Shown here: positions 38,264 to 46,771 of the stretch, in pieces
How the letters are laid out: every line of letters begins with the position of its first letter
How positions within the stretch are numbered: the first letter of the stretch is position 1
NCBI GenBank assembly: GCA_000381565.1
Contig: KB906724.1
Location: 654,350-718,349 of the forward strand
Direction: 5' to 3'
Source of the DNA: Oxalobacteraceae bacterium AB_14
GTDB taxonomy: Bacteria > Pseudomonadota > Gammaproteobacteria > Burkholderiales > Burkholderiaceae_D
DNA length: 64,000 bases
Position numbers and translations under genes: made by a program
Notes under the pieces: generated by a model
Seen by the model: the letters and a program-made list of their open reading frames with translations, nothing else
The model's database searches: none
Told to the model about the DNA's origin: nothing

Positions 38264-40185
38264 CGTAGCGTGGTTCCTTGTAAGAAGAAGGCCAGTTGGC
38301 GGCCGTCCTGCGGGCCGGGGCTGTGCGGCGCTTCATGCGTCAGTTCGATCGTCATGGCGTGTTCGGCCCCCGTGACCGGCACCGCCAGCGGCGCGCCAGC
38401 CTGCAGGTCGAACCAGCCCAGGTCCTTGCCGTTGACGGCGACGCGGGTGCGATGGTTACCGTCGAGATAGTAACCCTGGATGATCAGCTGCTGCGGCGGC
38501 GTGCCGCGCGTATAGCTCAGCACCAGTTGCGAGCGCGCGCTGTCGCTCCAGACGCCGCGCCCCTGTTCGACCTCGCTCCAGCCGGCGCCCAGCAGCAGCC
38601 CGGCGCCACGCTGGAACTGCCCCGCCGCCAGCTTGACCGGTACCGAGCAGGCCGCCGGGCGGTTCAGGTAGCGCCACTGACCGGCGCCGCCGGCCGCTGC
38701 CGGCGCTTCGCCGCACAGGCGCGCCTGCGGATCGGGCAGACTGCTATGGTACAGCGCCTTGAACACTACGCCGTCCTGTTCAAAGGCGTAGACCTTGCCT
38801 GGATCAAGTTGCAATTCCCCGTGGGTGGCGCGCTCGGCAAATATTTCAGGCTCGGGGTTATACAGCGAGGGCGCGTGCCGCATGACCCAGCCCGCCAGCG
38901 GGCTGAATTGCGTGTACAGGTACTGGCTGGCGTGCGCCATGGCCAGCGCCTGGCCGGCGGCCAGCAGCGCGATCGGCAGCGCCGGCCAGCGCCGGCCGCG
39001 CAGGCGCCACAGCAGCAGGAACACCAGCGGCATCGCCGCCCAGAAGGCGTAGCGCATGACGCCGGCCGCGCCGGAATTCCAGTTGTGCACCGACAGCGCC
39101 GGCACCGCGAACGACACCGTCAGCGCCACCGCCAGCAGCAGCGCCAGCGCGCCCAGCCGGCGCGACGGCGCCGTGCCGGTGCGCCAGGCGCTCAGCAGCA
39201 GGGCCGCGGCCACGCCGGGTATTGCGATCAGCATGCCCTGGTTGAGGTCGAAATACAGCGAATGCAGGCGTGCCAGGCTGATCAGTTCGCGCGCGGTGGC
39301 CACCTTGGCGATCAGGCTGGGGGTGCCGAATTCGACCAGGTTGAAGGCCGGCGACAGCGCCCATATCGCCAGGCCGATGGCCAGGCCGGCCAGCATGCGC
39401 GGTGTCAGCATGGCGCGCAGATTGGCGCCCAGGCCGGCGTCGCGCCGGTAGTGCAGGCACAGCGCCAGCAGCGGCGCGCCCCCCAGGACGAACACGATGC
39501 TGGGGTTTTGCAGCGCGGCGACGCCGGCCAGCAGGCCGCCGCGGCGCGGCGCACCGCTGCACCAGCACACCAGCGCCGCCAGCAGCGCGGCCGCGCTGAC
39601 CACTTCCGGGCTGCTCCAGTTCCAGTACAGGATGCCGCCGCAGCCCAGGAACAGCGCCACCCCGGCCAGCGCCTTGGGCGCCGAGCCGAACAGGCGCAGC
39701 AGGCACAGGCCCAGCAGCCAGACCAGGGTCAGGTTGGCGACCTGGAAGCAGCGCAGCGGGTTGCCGCCGCTCCATTGCAGCAGCTTGAACGGCAGCGCCG
39801 CCAGCGCCGGGTAGCCGAAGAAGTGCAACGAGTAGGCGCGGCCGTCGTTGCCGCGGTAATAGCCCTGGCGCGGCACCAGCGCGCCGGCGGCGATGCCTCG
39901 GCCGAGCTCGTCGAGCGCCGGTTCGTAGCCCGGCATCAGCGGCCGTGCGCGCGCCAGGTCGTCCAGCCGCAAGTCGGGGCTGGCGTGCGAGGCCAGCGCC
40001 ACCGTCATCAGCAGGTATTCTTCGCCGTCGCCGCTGAGGCTGGCTGGCTGCGACAGCGCCAGCGCCAGCAGCAGCAGCGCCAGCAGCGCTCCAAACAGGG
40101 CCGTTGCGCGGCGGCCGGGGGCGGCGGAGGCGAGCGCCGCCGGAGGCGGCGCCAGGCTGGCGCCGTCCGTTTGTATCGAACTCAT
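38260..40185 (-). CDS. Polytopic membrane protein, GT-C-like, paralogue 1
   Basis: A 641-residue membrane protein with about ten helices in residues 25-440 and a C-terminal soluble domain of about 170 residues. The first periplasmic loop is acidic (SLSGDGEEYLL), as in lipid-linked-sugar glycosyltransferases of the GT-C fold. HFFGYPALAALPFKLLQWSG and GGILYWNWSSPEV are conserved with the next gene (40276-42189). The C-terminus HEAPHSPGPQDGRQLAFFLQ is nearly identical in the paralogue. I do not recognise a named family and infer a role in sugar transfer. Its stop overlaps the acyltransferase start (ATGA). Confidence 0.7.
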   Translation of the reverse strand: MSSIQTDGASLAPPPAALASAAPGRRATALFGALLALLLLALALSQPASLSGDGEEYLLMTVALASHASPDLRLDDLARARPLMPGYEPALDELGRGIAAGALVPRQGYYRGNDGRAYSLHFFGYPALAALPFKLLQWSGGNPLRCFQVANLTLVWLLGLCLLRLFGSAPKALAGVALFLGCGGILYWNWSSPEVVSAAALLAALVCWCSGAPRRGGLLAGVAALQNPSIVFVLGGAPLLALCLHYRRDAGLGANLRAMLTPRMLAGLAIGLAIWALSPAFNLVEFGTPSLIAKVATARELISLARLHSLYFDLNQGMLIAIPGVAAALLLSAWRTGTAPSRRLGALALLLAVALTVSFAVPALSVHNWNSGAAGVMRYAFWAAMPLVFLLLWRLRGRRWPALPIALLAAGQALAMAHASQYLYTQFSPLAGWVMRHAPSLYNPEPEIFAERATHGELQLDPGKVYAFEQDGVVFKALYHSSLPDPQARLCGEAPAAAGGAGQWRYLNRPAACSVPVKLAAGQFQRGAGLLLGAGWSEVEQGRGVWSDSARSQLVLSYTRGTPPQQLIIQGYYLDGNHRTRVAVNGKDLGWFDLQAGAPLAVPVTGAEHAMTIELTHEAPHSPGPQDGRQLAFFLQGTTLR

Positions 40186-40221
40186 GGGGTGTCCGGCTTC
40201 CTGGGTGTTGTGATGAGGTTG

Positions 40222-40251
40222 ATTATATGCTAATTAGTTCCGCATAGCCAA
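40222..40251 (-). promoter_or_regulatory. Promoter of membrane paralogue 1
   Basis: On the minus strand TTGGCT (40251-40246), 18 bp, then a perfect TATAAT (40227-40222), about 35 bases before the ATG at 40185. Confidence 0.5.
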
Positions 40252-40275
40252 GATTTCCGATCTGCTAATCGACGC

Positions 40276-42189
40276 CTACTTCAGCGTCACGCCCTGCAGG
40301 AAGAACGCCAGCTCGCGCGGATCCTGGCTGTTGGGGGCGTGCGGCGCCTCGTGCTGCAGCTCGATGCGCAGCTGGCCGTCGGCGCCGGCGCCGGGCGGCA
40401 GGGCCAGCGTGTTGGCCTGGTCCAGCTGGACCCAGCCGAGGTCGACGCCGTTGATGCGCACGCCGCTGCGGGTGTTGCCGTCGAAGTAGTGGCCCTGCAG
40501 CGACAACTGGCGTACGCTGAGTTGCGCCGGCAGCGTGATGGTGATGGTCGACTGTGCGCCGGTGCTCCAGACGCCGTTCCAGATGCCGCCGCCCGATTCG
40601 ACGCCGCTCCAGCCGGCGCCGAGTTTGAGCGGGGTGCCCTGGCGCAGCTCGTTCAGGCCGTATTGCATCGGATTGCCGTCGCTGCGGCAGTGCAGGGCGC
40701 CGTCGATGTAGCGCCAGTTGCGGTAGCTGTCGGTGATGCGGTTGCCGTCGGCCAGCGCCATGCCGGGGCCGCACAGGTGCGCCTCGATGCCGGGCTGGGC
40801 GCGGTTGTACAGCCACTTGATCGGCTGTCCCTCGCGCGGGTAGACATAGATGTCGGCCGGGTTGATGTAGTCGTCGTTCTGGCCGCTGCGCTCGGCGAAG
40901 ATTTCCGGTTCAGGATGGTAGTGGGCCGGCGCCAGCGCCAGCGCCAGCCGCGCCAGCGGACTGAATTTGACATACGAATACGTCATCGCGTGCACCATGC
41001 ACAGCAGTTGCAGCGCGAACAGCGCCTGCAGCGGCCGGCGCGGCCAATGCGGCACCAGGCTGGCGCGCCACAGCAGCACGAACAGCAGCGGCATCGCCGA
41101 CCAGAACACATAGCGCATCATGCCGGCCGCGCCGGAATTCCAGTTCAACACGGCCAGCGCTGGCACCGACAGCGCCAGCACGAACAGTGCGGCGATGGCC
41201 AGCACCGGCGCGGCGCGGCGGCGCTGGGGCCCGCGCCAGGCCCACAGGCCGAGCGCCGCCAGCACCGCCGGCAGGCCGATCAGCATCCCCTGGTTGAGGT
41301 CGAAGAAGAAGGAAGCCAGCCGCGTCAGGCTGATCAGGCCGGCGTCGGAGAATTTCTTGACGATGATGTTGGGCACGTGGAACTGGTACAGATTCCACAG
41401 CGGCGCCAGCGCCAGCAGGCCCATCCCCAGCGCCAGGCCGAGCGCGGCGCGCGCCGTGATCTGGCGCCTCAGATTGGCCCACAGGCCTGCGCCGGCCTGG
41501 TACTCGATGGCCAGCTTGAACAGCGGCGCGCAAGCGAAGAAGAACAGGATGGTGGGGTTTTGCAGCGCGGCCAGGCCGCCCAGCGCGCCGCCGCGCAGCG
41601 GCGCGCCGCTGGTGTAGTAGATCAGGCCGGCCAGCAGCGCGGCCGCGCTCAGGCATTCGGGGCTGGTCCAGTTCCAGTACAGCACACCGCCGCAGGCCAT
41701 GAACAGCAGCACGCCGGCGCCGGCCCTGCGGGCCGAGCCGAACAAGCGGAACAGCGCCAGGCCCAGGATGTAGACCAGGCCCAGGTTGAGCACCTGAAAG
41801 CATTTGAGCGGCGGCAGGCCGCACCATTGCAGCAGCTTGAACGGCGCCGCCGCCAGCAGCGGGTAGCCGAAGAAGTGCACCGCGTACACCCGGTCGGCGC
41901 GGCCGCGCTCGAACGCTGCATAGACCTCGTGCTTGCCCTCCAGCATGTCTTTTTCCAGCAGTTCATAGACGTTGGCCTTCTCCGGCGCGATGCGCTTGAG
42001 GTCGGCGATATCGCTCAGCCGCACCTCCGGCGTGCCGTGGGCGGCGATGGCCGAGGCCTGCAGCGTGTACTCGACGAAGTCGCCGTTGAGGTTGGGGCGC
42101 AGCGCCGCCAGCAGCGCCAGCAGCGCCAGCGCCAGCGCAACCATATAGCGGCGCGCTTCGCGGCCGGCCAGCTTGTGGGGGGAAATCAT
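40276..42189 (-). CDS. Polytopic membrane protein, GT-C-like, paralogue 2
   Basis: A 637-residue paralogue of the neighbouring gene, same size and layout. The shared blocks are LNGDFVEYTL in the first loop, VHFFGYPLLAAAPFKLLQWCG, LFMACGGVLYWNWTSPECLS and the terminal HEAPHAPNSQDPRELAFFLQ. The start at 42189 is chosen because GGAG lies eight bases upstream and the size then matches the paralogue. The in-frame ATG at 42327 adds 46 residues that run into the promoter region of the divergent acyltransferase. I infer a glycosyltransferase or other sugar-lipid role but cannot name it. Confidence 0.7.
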   Translation of the reverse strand: MISPHKLAGREARRYMVALALALLALLAALRPNLNGDFVEYTLQASAIAAHGTPEVRLSDIADLKRIAPEKANVYELLEKDMLEGKHEVYAAFERGRADRVYAVHFFGYPLLAAAPFKLLQWCGLPPLKCFQVLNLGLVYILGLALFRLFGSARRAGAGVLLFMACGGVLYWNWTSPECLSAAALLAGLIYYTSGAPLRGGALGGLAALQNPTILFFFACAPLFKLAIEYQAGAGLWANLRRQITARAALGLALGMGLLALAPLWNLYQFHVPNIIVKKFSDAGLISLTRLASFFFDLNQGMLIGLPAVLAALGLWAWRGPQRRRAAPVLAIAALFVLALSVPALAVLNWNSGAAGMMRYVFWSAMPLLFVLLWRASLVPHWPRRPLQALFALQLLCMVHAMTYSYVKFSPLARLALALAPAHYHPEPEIFAERSGQNDDYINPADIYVYPREGQPIKWLYNRAQPGIEAHLCGPGMALADGNRITDSYRNWRYIDGALHCRSDGNPMQYGLNELRQGTPLKLGAGWSGVESGGGIWNGVWSTGAQSTITITLPAQLSVRQLSLQGHYFDGNTRSGVRINGVDLGWVQLDQANTLALPPGAGADGQLRIELQHEAPHAPNSQDPRELAFFLQGVTLK

Positions 42190-42225
42190 CGACGGGGCTC
42201 CAGTTATCCGTGCGGAAAAGCCGGG

Positions 42226-42303
42226 AGTATATTGCAAGATCGATATCGCCGCCAGCGTCGCCGCACGCTGCGGGGTAGGAAATGCTTGCCTTTTAATATA
42301 AAA
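42226..42303. promoter_or_regulatory. Divergent promoter region
   Basis: On the minus strand a TATACT -10 (42231-42226) serves paralogue 2. On the plus strand TTGCCT (42286-42291) and a TATAAA (42298-42303) lie in an AT-rich patch before the acyltransferase-SGNH gene at 42337. Spacings are not ideal, so the start points are uncertain. Confidence 0.35.
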
Positions 42304-42336
42304 TTTGCCCCTTTCCGCCAGCCGCACAGAGCCCCC

Positions 42337-44340
42337 ATGCCCAGATACCAGCCCCTACCGGACGCAACGCCGGCGTCCACGCCCGCCGTCCACCTGGCTT
42401 ACCGCCCGGATATCGACGGCATGCGCGCGCTGGCGGTGCTGGCGGTGGTGCTGTACCACGCCTTCCCCAGCGCGCTGCGCGGCGGCTTCGCCGGGGTCGA
42501 CATCTTTTTCGTCATCTCCGGTTTCCTGATCACCAGCATCCTGCTCGACGAGCTGCGCCGGGGCAGCTTCACCGTGGCCGGCTTCTACGCGCGCCGCGTG
42601 CAGCGCATCTTTCCGGCGCTGATCCTGGTCATGCTGGCCTGCGCCGCGTTCGGCTGGTGCGCGCTGTTCCCCGACGAATTCCGCATGCTGGGCAAGCACA
42701 TCTTTGGCGGCGCCGCCTTCGTCTCCAACATCTTCCTGTGGAACGAGGTCGGCTATTTCGACACGGCGGCCGAGACCAAGCCGCTGCTGCACCTGTGGTC
42801 GCTGGCGATCGAGGAACAGTTCTATATTTTCTGGCCGCCGCTGCTGCTGCTGGCGGCGCGGCGCCGCATCGGCGTGGTGCGCATGGCGCTGGCGCTGGCG
42901 GTGCTGTCGTTCGCGGTCAACGTGGCCGGCGTGCACCGCTACCCGAGCGCCACCTTTTATTCGCCGGCCGGGCGGGTGTGGGAACTGCTGGCCGGCGCCT
43001 TGCTGGCCGGCGCCGCCAGCGGCCAGCTGCGCCTGTTCGCCGGCACCCGCAGCGGCCCGGACGGCGTGGTCCGCATGCTCGACTTCGGCGCGCCGCGGGC
43101 GCGCAACCTGTGGTCGGTGCTGGGCCTGGCGCTGGTGCTGCTGGCCTACGGCCTGATCGGCACCGGCCGCGCCTTCCCCGGCTGGTGGGCGCTGCTGCCG
43201 GTGCTCGGCGCGGTGCTGCTGATCGCGGCCGGGCCGCAGGCCTGGGTCAACCGCATGGTGTTGTCGCGCAAGCCGCTGGTGTGGGTCGGGCTGATCAGCT
43301 ATCCGCTGTACCTGTGGCACTGGCCGCTGCTGTCGTTCGCCGCCATCGTCGAATCGGGCCAGCCGTCGGCGCGGGTGCGCGCGCTGGCGCTGCTGGCCGC
43401 GGTGCTGCTGGCCTGGCTGACCTGGCGCCTGCTGGAGCGGCCGCTGCGCGGCTGGTCCACGCCGCGCGCGCGGGTGCTGCTGCTGTCGCTGCTGATGGCG
43501 GCGCTGGCCGGCGGCGCCGTCGCGCTGTACCGGCTCGACGGCCTGCCGGCGCGCGCCAGCATCGTCGAGAACGCCAAGCAGCAGCAGTCGCTCAAAGTGG
43601 TCGAGGACGTCGCCAACGCGGCCGCCTGCAAGCAGCGCTACGGCTTCGACACGCTGTACAAATACTGCCTGCAGACCTGGCCGGAGCGGGCGCCGACGGT
43701 GGCGCTGGTGGGCGACAGCCACGCCTACCACGTGGTGGCCGGCCTGACCAACTACTACAAGGCGCGCGGCGAGAACCTGGTGATGTTCGGCACCCGCATC
43801 CCGTTCTGGGGCATCGACCCGGCCAGCGGCGACGAGTACCAGGCCGTCACCCAGCACATGCTGGAGCTGGCGCTGCAGACGCCGTCGATCCACACGGTGC
43901 TGTTCTCGACCTTCGCCACCCAGAGTGCCAACAACCTGCTGCGCCAGAACACGCTGCGCGAAACGCTGCGCCGCTTCACCGCGTCCGGCAAGACCATCAT
44001 CTGGCTCAACGACGTGCCCGAGCTGGACTTCCAGCCGCGCGCCTGCATCCGCCGCGGCCTGGTGGCCAGCAGCGGGACCCGGCGCGACTGTTCGATCGCG
44101 CGCGCCGACTACGACGCCCACATCGCCGAGCACGACAAGATCTTCCAGGCCATCCTGGCCGAATTTCCGACGGTGCGCCAGTTCCATCCGGCCAAGTATC
44201 TGTGCGACGCCCAGCGCTGCCACGTGATGCTGGACGGCCAGCTGCTGTACCGCGACACCAATCACCTGAGCTATGAGGGCGACCTGTACATCGGCGCCCG
44301 CTTCGCCCAGGAACAAGCCGCACTTGAAAAAAGGCCGTGA
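42337..44340 (+). CDS. Acyltransferase-3/SGNH fusion (OafA/YrhL type)
   Basis: A 667-residue protein. Residues about 20-390 are an acyltransferase-3 membrane domain (YRPDIDGMRALAVLAVVLYH, then FAGVDIFFVISGFLITSILL), and residues about 430-667 are a periplasmic SGNH hydrolase-like domain. The SGNH part carries VALVGDSHAYHVV (the GDS serine) and DTNHLSYEGDLYIG (the Asp-x2-His end). Such fusions O-acetylate lipopolysaccharide or capsule sugars outside the inner membrane. The next gene follows after one base, so they are one operon. It is divergent from paralogue 2. Confidence 0.95.
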   Translation: MPRYQPLPDATPASTPAVHLAYRPDIDGMRALAVLAVVLYHAFPSALRGGFAGVDIFFVISGFLITSILLDELRRGSFTVAGFYARRVQRIFPALILVMLACAAFGWCALFPDEFRMLGKHIFGGAAFVSNIFLWNEVGYFDTAAETKPLLHLWSLAIEEQFYIFWPPLLLLAARRRIGVVRMALALAVLSFAVNVAGVHRYPSATFYSPAGRVWELLAGALLAGAASGQLRLFAGTRSGPDGVVRMLDFGAPRARNLWSVLGLALVLLAYGLIGTGRAFPGWWALLPVLGAVLLIAAGPQAWVNRMVLSRKPLVWVGLISYPLYLWHWPLLSFAAIVESGQPSARVRALALLAAVLLAWLTWRLLERPLRGWSTPRARVLLLSLLMAALAGGAVALYRLDGLPARASIVENAKQQQSLKVVEDVANAAACKQRYGFDTLYKYCLQTWPERAPTVALVGDSHAYHVVAGLTNYYKARGENLVMFGTRIPFWGIDPASGDEYQAVTQHMLELALQTPSIHTVLFSTFATQSANNLLRQNTLRETLRRFTASGKTIIWLNDVPELDFQPRACIRRGLVASSGTRRDCSIARADYDAHIAEHDKIFQAILAEFPTVRQFHPAKYLCDAQRCHVMLDGQLLYRDTNHLSYEGDLYIGARFAQEQAALEKRP

Positions 44341-44341
44341 T

Positions 44342-46405
44342 ATGACCCAAGCTTCCCGCGCCCCGCGGCTGACCGCGCTGGCCCGGCGCCACGGCCTGGC
44401 CGCCGCCGTGCTGCTGATCTTCGTCTACCTGGTGCTGCGCAGCACCGGCCTGTACCCGCTGGTGTTCGCCGACGAATGGGCCTACAGCAGCGCCGCCCGG
44501 CTGCTGCCGGCGGCGCAGGCGATCGTGCCGTCGTGGCTGTACCTGTGGCTGTTCGGCCTGACCAGCGCCTGCGGCAACGGCTTCCTCGACTGCGCCCGCA
44601 TCGTCAACGCGCTGCTGTTCGTGGCCTCGGCGCCGTTCCTGTACCAGCTGGCGCGCCAGGTGGCCAGCGAGCGCGTGGCCGCCGTGGTCACGGTGCTCAG
44701 CCTGCTGGCCCCGGTCAATTCCTACACCGCCTACTTCATGCCCGAGGCGATGTACTTCTTCGGCTTTGCCGTGCTGTCGTGGGTGGTGCTGTGCTACCGC
44801 CAGTGGTCGCCGCTGCGCTACGGCCTGCTGACCGGCGCTGTGCTGGGGGCGCTGTCGACCGTCAAGGTGCATGGCGTGTTCCTGCTGCCGCCGCTGCTGG
44901 CCTATATGCTGTTCCTGAGCTGGAGTGGCGGCCGCGGCTGGCCGCTGCGCTGGTTGAAGATGGCGCTGGCGGCGCTGGCCGCGGTGTGGGTCGTCAAGGC
45001 CGGGCTCGGCTATCTGGCGGCCGGCAAGGCCGGCCTGTCGCTGTTCGGCAGCTTCTACGGCGACCATGCCAGCAACAGCGGCCGCTCGCCGCTGCACCTG
45101 CTGGCGCCGGCGCTGACCAGCCTGCGCGGCCACGCGATGGCGCTGGTGCTGCTGCTGGCGCTGCCGCTGTCCGGACTGCTGCTGGCCTTGCTGAGCGGCG
45201 CGGCCCGCCGCAGCGCGCCGGCGCCGCTGCGCCACCTGCAGGTGTACGGCGGCCTGATGCTCGGCAGCGTGCTGGGCGTGACCGTGCTGTACACCGCCAC
45301 GCTGGTCGACATCGGGCCGGACGAGCTGTACCGGCTGCACCAGCGCTACTACGATTTCGTCTTCCCGCTGCTGGTGATGATGGCCGCGCCGCTGGCCGCC
45401 GGGCCGGTGCAGGGCGGCCGCCGCGCCGGCCTCGCCGCCGCGCTGCTGGTGGCGGCCGGACTGGTGGCGGCGGCGCTGACGCTGCTGCCGACCTTCAAGC
45501 CGGGGATGGTGGACGGCCCGGAAATCCAGATACTGGCGACTTCCCAACATGCGCTGCGGCTCGTCGCCGCGCTGCAGATCGCGCTGCTGCTGGTGTGGCT
45601 GCGCAACCGCGGCCTGGCGGCGCGGCTGTACCTGTTCGCGCTGCTGCCGCTGATCACGCTGGCGGGCGACATCGGCGTGCGCCACATGCTGGCGCGCGCC
45701 CACGCCGCCGACATTTACGACAGCGCCGCGCTGGCCGCGCGCGCGCTGCTCACGCCCGAACAGCGCGGCCGCGTGATCGTGTTCGGCGAGGGTGGCGGCC
45801 TGCTGCGGGCGATGTTCCACCTGGACCGCGCCGACGCGCTGTATGTCGACCTGCCGCCGGGCATGCCGGTGATGGCGTCCGACGTGCCGCCCGACCATGA
45901 CTGGCTGCTGGTGGTGGGCCGCCATCCGCTCGACCCCGCGATCAAGGCGCAGGTGCAGGGCTACGGTTTCGTGCTGGCGCGCCACGGTGTGGCGCACACG
46001 GCGCTGGCCAGCGTCGACATGGCGCAGCCGCTCGCCGGTGGCGTGCTGACCCGGGTCGAGGGGCTGGCGCCGTCGGAACCGTGGGGGGCCTGGTCGGTGG
46101 GCAAGGAAGTGCGGATGACGTTCGCGGCGCCGCTGCCGGCCAAGCTCAGCCTGCTGATCCGCGCCAGCGCCTTCGGCCCCAACGTCAACGCCGATGTCGT
46201 GGTCGAGGTCGGCGGCCAGCGGCAGAGCTTCCGCCTGACCGGCGCGCCGCAGGACCGCGTGCTGCAGTTCGACACCGACGGCCAGCAGACCGCGCTGACC
46301 TTCGTGGTGCCGCGGCCGGCCTCGCCGCAGTCGCTGGGCCAGGGCAGCGACGTGCGCACGCTGGGCATCGCGCTGAGCCGGTTCGAGATCGGCCGCAGCG
46401 AATAA
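44342..46405 (+). CDS. GT-C-like polytopic membrane protein (glycosyltransferase family 39 type)
   Basis: A 687-residue membrane protein with about ten helices in residues 15-470 and a soluble tail of about 220 residues. The first periplasmic loop has the acidic pair of GT-C enzymes (LVFADEWAYSSAARL), and FMPEAMYFFGFAVLSW follows. GT-C enzymes use polyprenyl-phosphate sugars on the outer face. It starts one base after the acyltransferase stop (translational coupling) and runs tail to tail with the SMR-type gene. With the HAD-UbiA gene in the same locus making a polyprenyl-phosphate sugar, a role as the transferase is plausible. No specific family name is claimed. Confidence 0.72.
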   Translation: MTQASRAPRLTALARRHGLAAAVLLIFVYLVLRSTGLYPLVFADEWAYSSAARLLPAAQAIVPSWLYLWLFGLTSACGNGFLDCARIVNALLFVASAPFLYQLARQVASERVAAVVTVLSLLAPVNSYTAYFMPEAMYFFGFAVLSWVVLCYRQWSPLRYGLLTGAVLGALSTVKVHGVFLLPPLLAYMLFLSWSGGRGWPLRWLKMALAALAAVWVVKAGLGYLAAGKAGLSLFGSFYGDHASNSGRSPLHLLAPALTSLRGHAMALVLLLALPLSGLLLALLSGAARRSAPAPLRHLQVYGGLMLGSVLGVTVLYTATLVDIGPDELYRLHQRYYDFVFPLLVMMAAPLAAGPVQGGRRAGLAAALLVAAGLVAAALTLLPTFKPGMVDGPEIQILATSQHALRLVAALQIALLLVWLRNRGLAARLYLFALLPLITLAGDIGVRHMLARAHAADIYDSAALAARALLTPEQRGRVIVFGEGGGLLRAMFHLDRADALYVDLPPGMPVMASDVPPDHDWLLVVGRHPLDPAIKAQVQGYGFVLARHGVAHTALASVDMAQPLAGGVLTRVEGLAPSEPWGAWSVGKEVRMTFAAPLPAKLSLLIRASAFGPNVNADVVVEVGGQRQSFRLTGAPQDRVLQFDTDGQQTALTFVVPRPASPQSLGQGSDVRTLGIALSRFEIGRSE

Positions 46406-46417
46406 GGGAAGCGGCGG

Positions 46418-46759
46418 CTAGCGCGCCAGCAGCAAGGCGCCGGCGGCCAGCAGCAGCATGCCGGTCGCCTTGGCCGGCGTGATCTGCTCGCCCAGCGCCA
46501 GCGCGCCGATGGCGGCCACCAGCACCATGGTGATGGCGGTCATGACCGGATAGGCGATGCTGATCTGCAGCTTCTGCAGCGCCAGCGAATACGCGACAAA
46601 ACCCAGCACATAACTGCCGCAGGCGCTGCCCAGCCAGAACAGGCGCAGCAGGTTCCAGTCCGGTCCGTGGTGGGTCGAGACCTTGATCAAATAAGTGGCC
46701 AGCGCGCTGAACAGCGAAGCGGCGGCGCACCAGGCATAGCCAAGCAGGATGGGGTTCAT
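46418..46759 (-). CDS. SMR/EamA-type small four-helix transporter (ArnE-like)
   Basis: A 113-residue protein with four hydrophobic helices. LGYAWCAAASLFSALATYLI and ALQKLQISIAYPVMTAITMV, followed by LGEQITPAKATGMLLLAAGA, match the EmrE/ArnE/SugE group. ArnE-type members flip undecaprenyl-phosphate-linked sugars across the inner membrane. It is the last gene of the ten-gene operon that includes UbiA and GtrA genes, which favours a flippase role over drug export. It starts 12 bases after the stop of the HAD-UbiA gene. Confidence 0.8.
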   Translation of the reverse strand: MNPILLGYAWCAAASLFSALATYLIKVSTHHGPDWNLLRLFWLGSACGSYVLGFVAYSLALQKLQISIAYPVMTAITMVLVAAIGALALGEQITPAKATGMLLLAAGALLLAR

Positions 46760-46771
46760 AGGGCGCCGATC

